Source: DASQEH01 sp038239485 (lineage in GTDB: Bacteria; Actinomycetota; Actinomycetes; Propionibacteriales; Nocardioidaceae). Taken from it: a stretch of DNA of 55,778 nt. Below are positions 7,520 to 15,040 of this stretch, piece by piece. The stretch is from assembly GCA_038239485.1 (NCBI GenBank), contig JBBSET010000019.1, positions 1 through 55,778 on the forward strand. Direction: 5' to 3'. Numbering within the stretch: position 1 is the first letter of the stretch; every line of letters starts with the position of its first letter. Made by a program: the position numbers and the translations under genes. Under the pieces are notes generated by a model. That model did no database searches, was not told the DNA's origin, and was given only the letters and a program-made list of their open reading frames with translations.

Positions 7520-8941
7520 ATGCGAGAGATCACGATCGCCCCGCTGGAGAGCCGTCGACTGACCGCGCTTCTCTCCGACCACCGGGTCGCCCGGTTCGAT
7601 GCCGTCGCCGCCGGAGCGCGGGATCTTCTGGACGGCCGCACCGTATGGAACGTGAACGCCACCGCGCAGGGCGGCGGCGTCGCGGAGATGCTGCAGACCC
7701 TGCTGGCCTACGTGCGTGGCGTCGGCGTCGACACGAGATGGCTCGTGCTGTCCGCGCTCCCGGATTTCTTCGTCATCACCAAGCGGTTACACAACGCCCT
7801 CCACGGAGAGCCAGGCGACGGCGGACCCCTGGGTGCCGCCGAGCAAGACGTGGTCACGGACACGCTTCGGTCGAACCTCGACGACATGGTGTCCAGGGTC
7901 CGTCCCGGCGACCTTGTCGTCCTCCATGATCCACAGACCGCAGGAATGGTGGATCGGCTCCGTGAGACCGGAGCGAAGGTCGTCTGGCGGTGCCACATCG
8001 GGTGTGACACTCCCAACGCGTCGACCGAGCTGGGCTGGGCCTTTCTGCGACCGCTGGTGGAGCGTGCGGACGCGTTCGTCTTCTCCCGTCGCGGCTATGC
8101 CCCGGACTGGATCGGTTCGGAGCGGCTGTATGTCATCACGCCGTCCGTCGATCCTTTCAGCGCCAAGAACGCGTCGATGACGAACGCCCAGGTGGACGCG
8201 ACACTCGGCTATGCCGGACTGGCGGACGGAGCTGCCCATCCCCGCGCCGTCACCTTCGCGAGGCGAGACGGTCGCGTCGGCTCCGGGCGCGCGCACACCG
8301 GTCTCGACATCAACGGGAAGCCCATTCCGCTCAAAGCTCGGCTGGTGGTCCAGGTCAGCCGATGGGACCGGCTCAAGGACATGGGCGGTGTCCTGACCGG
8401 CTTCGTCGACGGGCTCGACGCGCTCCCTGACGACGTACACCTGGTGTTGGCCGGGCCGGAGGTGGCCGGCGTGACAGACGACCCTGAGGGGGCAGACACT
8501 CTTGCGCAGTGCCGGCTGCTGTGGGATCGACTGGACCATCCGCGCCAGGACCGGGTGCACCTCGTGTGTCTCCCGATGGACGATGTGGACGAGAACGCCC
8601 ACCTCGTCAACGCCTTGCAGCGTCACGCCGCCGTGGTCGTCCAGAAGAGTCTGGTCGAGGGATTCGGGCTCACGGTCACCGAAGCCATGTGGAAGGGCCG
8701 ACCCGTGGTCGCGTCGGCGGTCGGTGGGATCCAGGACCAGATAGTCGATGGGAGCAGCGGTCTGTTGCTGGCAGACCCACTCGATCTCGACGCCTTCGCG
8801 GGTGCTCTTCGCCGGCTGTTGCACGACGACTACCTCGCTGCGGAGCTCGGTGCAGGCGCCCGGGCGCGGGTCTATGACCACTTCCTCGCGGACGGGCACC
8901 TCGAGGCGTACGCCGATCTGTTCCGGGCGCTACTCGGCTGA
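7520..8941 (+). CDS. GT4 glycosyltransferase, trehalose synthase (TreT)-like
   Basis: A 473-residue retaining glycosyltransferase of the GT-B fold. The N-terminal domain carries VWNVNATAQGGGVAEMLQ and VVWRCHIGCDTPN, typical of TreT and trehalose-phosphorylase-like enzymes. The C-terminal domain has VVQVSRWDRLKDMGGVL and the donor-site motif KSLVEGFGLTVTEAMWKG, with VVASAVGGIQDQI after it. TreT makes trehalose from glucose and a nucleotide sugar. Actinobacterial relatives are mostly uncharacterised, so the donor and product are not certain. The frame is open further upstream, but the ATG at 7520 begins the conserved part. It converges with the coiled-coil gene at 8964. No other trehalose gene is in the window. 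Confidence 0.78.
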   Translation: MREITIAPLESRRLTALLSDHRVARFDAVAAGARDLLDGRTVWNVNATAQGGGVAEMLQTLLAYVRGVGVDTRWLVLSALPDFFVITKRLHNALHGEPGDGGPLGAAEQDVVTDTLRSNLDDMVSRVRPGDLVVLHDPQTAGMVDRLRETGAKVVWRCHIGCDTPNASTELGWAFLRPLVERADAFVFSRRGYAPDWIGSERLYVITPSVDPFSAKNASMTNAQVDATLGYAGLADGAAHPRAVTFARRDGRVGSGRAHTGLDINGKPIPLKARLVVQVSRWDRLKDMGGVLTGFVDGLDALPDDVHLVLAGPEVAGVTDDPEGADTLAQCRLLWDRLDHPRQDRVHLVCLPMDDVDENAHLVNALQRHAAVVVQKSLVEGFGLTVTEAMWKGRPVVASAVGGIQDQIVDGSSGLLLADPLDLDAFAGALRRLLHDDYLAAELGAGARARVYDHFLADGHLEAYADLFRALLG

Positions 8942-8963
8942 CGGTGGCCGGCGCGACACGAGG

Positions 8964-9401
8964 TCAGTGCTGGGCTGCGTCGTCGTCCTCGGCCTGTGGG
9001 GTTGTGCCGCCGTCGTCGGTGAGCTTGACCCGGTCGTTGGCGGCCGAGGCCCGGTCGTCCTTGGAGCTCGACCGGTCCAGTCCGGCATTTCGTCGTGCAG
9101 CGATCCCAGGAGCCAGGTCATCGTCGTGCAGGAACGACTGGAAGCTGGCGGCGTGGTCGCGATCGTCGGCAACTGAGTCACGTGCCTCGGCCTGCCTGTC
9201 GCGTGCCTCCGCCTCCGCGAGAATCGCATGCGCCTCGGCGCTGCGGTCGGCGAGTACATCCTCGCGGGCCTGGACCTCATGCTCGCGTGCGTCCAATGCG
9301 GCTTCTCGACGGTCGGCGTCCCGGTCACGCTGGACGGCGTCGCTGGTGCCTTGGCTGTCTCGCCGCGAACCCCGTCCCTCTTCCGCGATCGGCTCGGACA
9401 C
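8964..9401 (-). CDS. Charged coiled-coil protein rich in RDxxAD-type repeats
   Basis: A 145-residue hydrophilic protein with no signal peptide or membrane helix. From about residue 20 to 115 it is a run of heptad-like charged repeats such as RDRDADRREAALDARE, EARDRQAEARDSVADDRD and DDRASAANDRV. Similar repeats are found in hypothetical proteins of Actinobacteria and at the start of some diguanylate cyclases and GAF proteins; here no enzyme domain follows. The GTG at 9401 is chosen because AAGGGG lies 6 bases before it; the GTG at 9446 has no such site. A role as a scaffold or stress protein is possible but unsupported. Confidence 0.7.
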   Translation of the reverse strand: MSEPIAEEGRGSRRDSQGTSDAVQRDRDADRREAALDAREHEVQAREDVLADRSAEAHAILAEAEARDRQAEARDSVADDRDHAASFQSFLHDDDLAPGIAARRNAGLDRSSSKDDRASAANDRVKLTDDGGTTPQAEDDDAAQH

Positions 9402-9519
9402 GGGATCCCCTTCGTCATCGTCCAGAGGTCGGCGCGCCACCGGCACACGGTGGCCTGCCTACCATCAAAGCACGCCGACGGGCTGATAACACCCGTCGCG
9501 ACGGGGTCCTCGGACCGGT

Positions 9520-10161
9520 TCAGGATGGTCCGGCGGCAGGGTGGACGGTTGCACGACTTGCCGACCGGACGTCCGTCGCAGCGCCACGCGCTGCCACGGT
9601 GAGGCCGGCCGACCAGCCTGGAGCTCGGCCGTTGGCGGGCGGTGAGATGCCACCGGTGCGGTGACCACTGCTGGCGAGCAACCACGAGGTGAGTGAGTTG
9701 GAGTTCCACATCTCACCTGTGCCGAGCTCATCTCGTCCCCACGTCCGGGTGGGAAACGCACCCACCAGGCCCAGGACACGTCGAGCGTGCTCCGGGTCGG
9801 AGCTCAGGCGCTGTGGGCTCTCCACCGACTCGTCCACGTCGGGGAGGACACCGCCGCGCCATCGACGCACCTCGTACCGGAAGAGGCGGGAGCGACCGAG
9901 CCAGCTGACACCGACCGGGCCTTCACCGACGACTCCGCGGTCGCCGGCAGGGCCAGCCCAGGCGGGCGTCATCTCGACGACATAGATCGCTCCGTCGAGG
10001 CTCACCTGAAGGGCCGAGTGGTAGAGGTCGCTGGGCCTGCGGTGCTGGCGACGGGCCACCAGACCTTCGAATGCTCTTCCGCTCCACCGCACGACTCCAG
10101 ACGGCTCGCCCGCGCCCAGCGGCAGCCAGTAGAGATCGACACCGGTCGACGTCGTACTCAG
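9520..10161 (-). CDS. Conserved actinobacterial protein of unknown function (GEMWNSNS motif)
   Basis: I recognise the type but not a function: a roughly 210-residue soluble protein with DLYHSALQVSLDGAIYVVE, RLFRYEVRRWRGGVLPD and TGEMWNSNSLTSWLLASSG in that order, as in many actinobacterial hypotheticals. The conserved front part (TGVDLYWLPLGAGE) lies upstream of the first standard start, GTG at 10092. Reading back, the only start-like codon is a CTG at 10161 that overlaps the stop of the slipin gene as CTGA, where an ATGA would be expected. I annotate from that CTG, making 213 residues. Either a rare CTG start is used or the ancestral ATG was lost. It is probably co-transcribed with the slipin gene. 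Confidence 0.68.
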   Translation of the reverse strand: MSTTSTGVDLYWLPLGAGEPSGVVRWSGRAFEGLVARRQHRRPSDLYHSALQVSLDGAIYVVEMTPAWAGPAGDRGVVGEGPVGVSWLGRSRLFRYEVRRWRGGVLPDVDESVESPQRLSSDPEHARRVLGLVGAFPTRTWGRDELGTGEMWNSNSLTSWLLASSGHRTGGISPPANGRAPGWSAGLTVAARGAATDVRSASRATVHPAAGPS

Positions 10162-11000
10162 CTCGCTGACACCCCGTTGAGCGCTGCGTCCGGCCTCGTG
10201 GGCGTCACCTTCGGGATCTGCCCGGATGCGGCCGCGGTCTCGCGGGTCAGGAAGGCGCCCAGCTCCGCGATGGTGCTCATCAGCGGTGCCGGGAAGACGA
10301 CGGTCGTGTTCTTGTCCACGCCGATCTCGACCAGACTCTGCAGGTTTCGCAGCTGCAGCGCGATCGGGTGGGCGGCCATGGTGTCGGCGGCGTCGCCGAG
10401 TGCGGCAGCGGCGAGCGACTCGCCCTCCGCGTTGATGATCTTGGCGCGCTTCTCCCGCTCGGCCTCGGCCTGGCGAGCCATGGCCCGCTTCATGCTGTCG
10501 GGCAGCTGGATGTCCTTGAGCTCGACCAACGTGACCTCGACACCCCAGTCGACCGTGCTGACGTCGAGGATCTCGCGGATGTCGAGGTTGATCCGGTCGG
10601 TCTCCGACAGCGTCTCGTCAAGGGTGTGCTGGCCGACGACCTTGCGCAATGTCGTCTGGGCGATCTGGTCGATTGCGGCGTACACGTTCTCGATCGCGAT
10701 GACCGACTTGGTGGCGTCGACCACCCTGAAGTATGCGACCGCCGACACGTCGACGCTGACATTGTCGCGGGTGATGATCCCCTGTGACTGGATCGGCATC
10801 GTCACGATCCGCAGGGACACCCGGTGGAGAACGTCGACCACCGGGATGATCACCCGGAGTCCAGGCCCCCGGGTGCCTATCAGTCTCCCGAGCCGGAAGA
10901 GCACGCCCTCCTCGTACTGCTTCACGACACGCAGCGCGAGCACGACGGCCAACGCGAGCAGGATGGCGATCACGATGACGACGAAGACGATGGTTGACAC
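10158..11000 (-). CDS. Slipin / stomatin-like SPFH (band 7) membrane protein
   Basis: A 280-residue protein with one N-terminal membrane helix (residues 2-26, IVFVVIVIAILLALAVVLAL) followed by a band 7 domain: YEEGVLFRLGRL, GPGLRVIIPVVD, TRDNVSVDVSAVAYFRV and TLRKVVGQHTLDE. A coiled-coil segment MARQAEAEREKRAKIINAEGE completes it. SPFH proteins oligomerise on the inner membrane and organise membrane microdomains. Slipins are often paired with an NfeD protease partner, which is not seen here. The GTG at 11000 has AGGAG 7 bases upstream and is preferred to the GTG at 11021. The stop overlaps the start region of the following gene of unknown function. Confidence 0.88.
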   Translation of the reverse strand: MSTIVFVVIVIAILLALAVVLALRVVKQYEEGVLFRLGRLIGTRGPGLRVIIPVVDVLHRVSLRIVTMPIQSQGIITRDNVSVDVSAVAYFRVVDATKSVIAIENVYAAIDQIAQTTLRKVVGQHTLDETLSETDRINLDIREILDVSTVDWGVEVTLVELKDIQLPDSMKRAMARQAEAEREKRAKIINAEGESLAAAALGDAADTMAAHPIALQLRNLQSLVEIGVDKNTTVVFPAPLMSTIAELGAFLTRETAAASGQIPKVTPTRPDAALNGVSAS

Positions 11001-11144
11001 GGCGGACTCCTGATTGCTCACCGGTTGACAGTCCCGGCACTGGGGTCGGGCGAGATGCCGACCGATGCTTCGAACGTACGTCGATGCGCGGGGGAATCGA
11101 GTGCCGAAGGTCCCGTCCGAGCGGGCCGAACGTCAGCAGCTCCG

Positions 11145-11306
11145 TCAGCGTCGAAGCAGTACAACCAGCTGTTTGGTCTGAGTCGTGCAGATGTGTCGAG
11201 CCAGGCGCATGACGGCGAGGTCGCTCCCGTGAGCGGCCTCAGCCGCGGCGAGCGCGATCATCGACATGTGGTGCCGAGCCATCATCGTCAGGTATCTCCA
11301 GCGGCC
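11145..11306 (-). pseudogene. DUF305 gene fragment
   Basis: On the minus strand the frame reads RYLTMMARHHMSMIALAAAE, then HGSDLAVMRLARHI and TTQTKQLVVLL before a stop. This matches half of a DUF305 domain: paired histidines, an alanine-rich helix, then LA-x-x-I and a Q-containing helix. Full DUF305 proteins are about 180-200 residues and usually exported; here about 50 residues remain with no signal peptide and no clear start. An ATG at 11285 could begin a 46-residue product, but I regard it as a relic. Confidence 0.5.
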
Positions 11307-11348
11307 AGATGTCGTCACCGGCTGGGTGCGCTCGCTACATTGGGCCAC

Positions 11349-11585
11349 ATGACGACCGATCCGACAGAGAGCACCCAGACCAGGCGCAGTGTCTCCTGGC
11401 GACTGATCGCCGGGGCGGTTCTGCTCCTTCTCGTCCTGGTGTTCCTCTTCGAGAACACCCAGTCGGTTGCGATCCGGTTCGTCGGGCCGAAGGTGCATGC
11501 TCCACTGATCGTTGCCCTGCTGGTGGCCGCCATCCTCGGCTCGCTGGGCACGCTCCTGGTCCAGCAGCGTCGCGCGAGGAAGTAG
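11349..11585 (+). CDS. LapA-domain small membrane protein
   Basis: A 78-residue protein with a short polar start and two membrane helices (LIAGAVLLLLVLVFLF and PLIVALLVAAILGSLGTLLV) around the LapA/DUF1049 core NTQSVAIRFVG. It ends in a basic QQRRARK tail. LapA (YciM partner) proteins are associated with lipopolysaccharide control in Proteobacteria; in Actinobacteria the role is unknown. The ATG at 11349 begins the family-length protein; the frame is open upstream but without similarity. It converges on the decayed ABC gene. Confidence 0.82.
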   Translation: MTTDPTESTQTRRSVSWRLIAGAVLLLLVLVFLFENTQSVAIRFVGPKVHAPLIVALLVAAILGSLGTLLVQQRRARK

Positions 11586-11612
11586 CCGGCTCGGATCATG
11601 TCGGCCGAGACG

Positions 11613-12164
11613 TCAGGCGTCGCGTCGGATGACCAACATCGTGGCCCCGACCATTATGGCCGCGGTGTATCCCAGCAGGACGACCGGGCCACCGAGCCGT
11701 GACAGCAGGTTGGGGATCGACCTGGCGCTCGGAGTGGGCGTCGATCAGCTCCTGGACTGTGCCCTGGCGAGCAGCCGACCTCGTCCGATCACGATGAGGT
11801 GGTCGGCCGTCAGAGCCATCTCCGACATCAGGTGGCTGGCGACCCATCACGGTGCGCCCCTCGCTGGCAAGACCTCGCAGCAGCTGGCGGACCCAGAGGA
11901 TTCCTTCGGGGTCCAGACCGTTGATCGGCTCGTCGAAGATCAGCGTCCCCGGGTCGCCCAGGAGGAGCAGCAGCGATGTCCGCCGACCGTCACCCGACCG
12001 GAGGACGGCGAGTCGAGCCCCATGATCATCCTCATCGTCGTGGACTTGCCGCTGCAGTTGGGCCCGAGAAAACCGGTGACCTGGCCCGGCTCGACCCCGA
12101 AGGACAGCTGGTCGAGCGCCGCCGCCTCCCCGTAGCGCTTGCTCAGCATCTGCGCCTCGATCAT
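11613..12164 (-). pseudogene. ABC-2 type exporter remnant: ATPase with internal deletions joined to a permease tail
   Basis: Pieces in three frames form one collapsed locus. From the ATG at 12164: MIEAQMLSKRYGEAAALDQL and the Walker A motif GPNCSGKSTT (normally GPNGAGKST). The frame is lost near 11960 and another gives TLIFDEPINGLDPEGILWVR, the Walker B and D loop; the signature LSGGQ between them is deleted. A third gives a C-terminal ATPase piece (LIVIGRGRLL, TVQELIDAH). It runs straight into LLSRLGGPVVLLGYTAAI, the last helix of an ABC-2 permease, which ends at 11613. The original pair exported an antibiotic or lipid. Its ATG still overlaps the stop of the upstream membrane-protein gene (ATGA), so it was the last part of that operon. 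Confidence 0.8.
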
Positions 12165-12781
12165 TGCGAAGCGCTGAGCCTGATGGCCGCTGCCGGAGGA
12201 ATCGGGCGCAACACGGAGAGATCGTGGAACCCGGCGGTTGCGGTGCCGAGCAGGAGCACACCGGCCGCAAGTCCTGTCGTGGCTTCGAGCGCGGTGCCCG
12301 ACAGGAGGACTACAAGCCCGATCGGGCCGACGGTGAGGGCCCAGCCGACCGGGCGGAGCCGGGGGATGTGGACGAGGTGATCGAGCCACAGCAGCAGAGG
12401 TCCGATGGTGATCGCGATGGAGGGCAGCACCCAGTCGCTGTGGCCCAGAGCGACAACGATGACCGGGAAGGCGAAAGACGCGACCAGCTCGATGACCGTG
12501 GCGAGTGTGACGGACCGTTCGATGACCCTCGCGGCCGGGCTGGTGGGTCTGCTGCCGATGCCGGCCGTCACGCGGATCGCGTAGACCAGCACCGCGAGCG
12601 ACAGGGCGAGCCCTGCGACGGCGAGTGTGCTGCCGGCAGCCCCTGCGATGCTCAGACCGCCGCGGATGAGCCAGAAGGCCGCGAAACCCAGCTGGATGTA
12701 GCCGCCGACCTTCCGGACCCGGTGCGACCAGGCGATGACGGGGCTGAGGTCGACGGCTTCCGGTGTGCTGGCGATGGTCAT
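12161..12781 (-). CDS. Six-helix membrane protein of unknown function
   Basis: A 206-residue hydrophobic protein with about six membrane helices, including IQLGFAAFWLIRGGLSIAG, LAVAGLALSLAVLVYAI, LATVIELVASFAFPVIVVAL, VLPSIAITIGPLLLWLDHLV and WALTVGPIGLVVLLSG. No catalytic motif is visible and I do not recognise a characterised family. Its ATG overlaps the stop of the NAD(P)-binding protein gene (ATGA), and its own stop overlaps the start of the ABC remnant (ATGA). The three were one operon, perhaps serving the exporter that is now broken. Confidence 0.78.
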   Translation of the reverse strand: MTIASTPEAVDLSPVIAWSHRVRKVGGYIQLGFAAFWLIRGGLSIAGAAGSTLAVAGLALSLAVLVYAIRVTAGIGSRPTSPAARVIERSVTLATVIELVASFAFPVIVVALGHSDWVLPSIAITIGPLLLWLDHLVHIPRLRPVGWALTVGPIGLVVLLSGTALEATTGLAAGVLLLGTATAGFHDLSVLRPIPPAAAIRLSASQ

Positions 12782-13725
12782 GGTGTGCTCCTCTGCGCCC
12801 GGTACCAGGCGATCGTGTCGGTGATCGCGGTGGCCAGCGGTGTGGTGGCAGTCGCGAATGCGGACTGGTACTTGGAGGTGTCGAGGACGAACGGTTGCTC
12901 GAACTCGTAGGACATCTCGGCCAGACCGCGCATCATCGGGCTGACGACACCGAGCACCCGCATGGCGACCTTGGGCACGCTGCGGACGGCAACCGGGTGA
13001 CCGACCTCATCCGCGATCAGATCGAGCACGGCCCGGGTGGTGACGGTTTCCGGGCCGGGTAGGTGCCACACCTGGCCCACGGCGCGGTCGTCGGTCCCCA
13101 GCGTCATCAGTCCGGTCGCGATGTCGGGAACATAGCTGTAGCTGTGCAACAGGTCCGGGTTGCCGAGGAAGTCCGCGCGCTTGCCCGTGAGGGCATTGTC
13201 GAAGACTCGCGACCCGAGGGTGGACTCGGTGACGCCCGCACCGAAGAAGTCGGCGGCACGCCCGATCGCGATCCGGACACGACCTGCCTCTTCGGCGGCC
13301 AACAGCTCGGCCGTCATAGCGGCACGCGTGCGGCCCTTGGAGGTCGTAGCCGACAGCGGAAGATCCTCGGTCATCGCCGTGCCGCCGGTCGGGCCGTAGC
13401 CGTATACGTTCTCCAACGTCACCAGGAGCGCGTCGGCGCGCTCAGCCGCTGCGAGCACGTGTCGCTGCAACGGCGGGAAGAGCTCCGGCCACTGCGTGTA
13501 GGGGGCGTTCAGGCACTGGTACGCCACCGCGGCACCCTTGCCCGCGTCGATCGCGGCCTCGGGATCGGTGAGGTCAGCGGCTCGCCAGTCCACAGCTTCG
13601 GCCAGGGCACGTGGACGACTGCGGGAGACGGCCCGGACGGTCAGCCCCGATGCGGCCAACCGAGCCGCCAGGGCACGACCCACCTGACCGGTACCGAACA
13701 CGACGTGCAACGGCTGATCGGTCAC
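12778..13725 (-). CDS. NAD(P)-dependent epimerase/dehydratase-like protein (extended SDR)
   Basis: A 315-residue Rossmann-fold protein. The N-terminal nucleotide motif is VVFGTGQVGRALAARLAASG, close to the atypical-SDR pattern GxGxxG. The catalytic Tyr-Lys pair of classic SDRs is not obvious; NVYGYGPTGG takes the usual YG position. GRAADFFGAGV and SYVPDIATGLMTLG are typical of epimerase-like proteins that act on small substrates or regulate. It starts at GTG 13725 with a weak ribosome site. It is the first gene of an operon with the six-helix protein. Substrate unknown. Confidence 0.82.
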   Translation of the reverse strand: MTDQPLHVVFGTGQVGRALAARLAASGLTVRAVSRSRPRALAEAVDWRAADLTDPEAAIDAGKGAAVAYQCLNAPYTQWPELFPPLQRHVLAAAERADALLVTLENVYGYGPTGGTAMTEDLPLSATTSKGRTRAAMTAELLAAEEAGRVRIAIGRAADFFGAGVTESTLGSRVFDNALTGKRADFLGNPDLLHSYSYVPDIATGLMTLGTDDRAVGQVWHLPGPETVTTRAVLDLIADEVGHPVAVRSVPKVAMRVLGVVSPMMRGLAEMSYEFEQPFVLDTSKYQSAFATATTPLATAITDTIAWYRAQRSTP

Positions 13726-13939
13726 GGCGCGCGCCGAGTCTCGAGTGTCATGCGCCGATCGTCACCCCCGCCCGTCCTCTCGAGCCAGAGTCGTTCGTCC
13801 CCCTCTGGCAAGGCCGTAAGCCCCGAGGGAGGGAGCGGAGGCACAGCCCCGGCTGACGCGAAGTCTCTGGAGGTAGCCGAGATTCCGGAGGCCAGGCTCC
13901 GACATCCGCTGACGACGTCGCAAGGCTGAGGAGCGACCG

Positions 13940-15040
13940 CTAGCCGGTGTAGACGTCTGGTCCGAACGTGTTCAACCCGGGTGTTCTCGCATAGCCGAGG
14001 TGACCGAGTCCGAAGATGTTCTCCATGCTGGCGAGCAGTGAGTAGTGGTTGTACGGCATCGAGCTCACCGTCCCGGGGGCGATGTACGGCGACAGCAGCA
14101 AGGCACCGACCCGTCCGCCGCCGAGCCCCGTGATGCCGGGCAGCGGCGAGTTCGGGCCTGGGCCTTCGCCGCAGCATGCGGTGGAGTCGCTCTGGGGACT
14201 CGCGGACTCGTCGAAGGTGATGACCAGCAGCCCGTCGAGCTGGTAGGCAGGCGACGCGAGGATGCGCGGCACCCAGGTCCGCAGCCACACGTTGGCTGTG
14301 GTCAGCCCGCCAGGGCGCCCATCGACGCAGGGTGCGTCATGGCCGTCATCACAGAGATTGGGGGTGATGTAGGAAAGGTTCGACGTGCTCGCGATGGTGC
14401 CCAGGTCGGTTGGAAGCTGGGACAGGTCAACGTCTCGGTTCGCGCACGACGTCGATCCCGTGATCGAGCGGAAGTAGACGAAGGGGTTGTGCCGAGCGGC
14501 GTACTGGTCGCCGATCCTCGCCTTCTGGGTGTCGTCGACCGAGCCGATCTGCGGGTGACGGCAGGCGCTGCCCATGTCCTCCATGTAGCCCCGCCACGAG
14601 AGGCCGGCGGTACGGAGCTGCCCGGCCACCGTCGCAACGTGCGCCGGGAACACGCACCCGGTGCCGACGGCTTGACCTGGGGCAGTCGTCCCTGACCCCT
14701 CGAACGCGCTGTAAACCTGGCAGTCGGCCTGGTTCTGCGGGTTCGGCCCCTGCCCGCTGATCTGTGCGACGTAGTTCGGCAGCGAGTTGTGGGCGACACC
14801 GAAGTACTGGGTCAGCAGCGCGCCCTTGGCCCGGAGAGTCTTCGCGAGGTAGGGCGCGGGGGAGTGGGCGCCCCACGTGGTGTCGTACCGCTGGTTCTCG
14901 AGGTTGATCACGAACACATGCCGGATCGGCGGAGGCGTGTACGCGGCTGCCCGGTGGGACCCCGGATGCAGCGTTCCGAAGACGAGACCGGCTACCGACA
15001 CGGCGAGCACAGGCAGCGCGCGGAGGCGTCGCGACATCAT
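13940..15040 (-). CDS. Secreted phosphoesterase of the PF04185 (phospholipase C-like) family
   Basis: A 366-residue protein with a Sec-type signal peptide (RRLRALPVLAVSVAGLVFG, then AAA near residue 33). The mature part has HVFVINLENQRYDTTWG, the metal-binding start of the alkaline-phosphatase-like fold in which the key residue is in the NLENQ segment. It then has YFGVAHNSLPNYVAQISGQ, the nucleophile region. Further motifs are LLVITFDES and LLLSPYIAPG, ending in YNHYSLLASMENIFGL. Relatives hydrolyse phosphodiesters or phosphomonoesters outside the cell. The ATG at 15040 overlaps the stop of the upstream paralogue (ATGA); a second ATG at 15037 is equally possible. The pair forms one operon. 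Confidence 0.85.
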   Translation of the reverse strand: MMSRRLRALPVLAVSVAGLVFGTLHPGSHRAAAYTPPPIRHVFVINLENQRYDTTWGAHSPAPYLAKTLRAKGALLTQYFGVAHNSLPNYVAQISGQGPNPQNQADCQVYSAFEGSGTTAPGQAVGTGCVFPAHVATVAGQLRTAGLSWRGYMEDMGSACRHPQIGSVDDTQKARIGDQYAARHNPFVYFRSITGSTSCANRDVDLSQLPTDLGTIASTSNLSYITPNLCDDGHDAPCVDGRPGGLTTANVWLRTWVPRILASPAYQLDGLLVITFDESASPQSDSTACCGEGPGPNSPLPGITGLGGGRVGALLLSPYIAPGTVSSMPYNHYSLLASMENIFGLGHLGYARTPGLNTFGPDVYTG

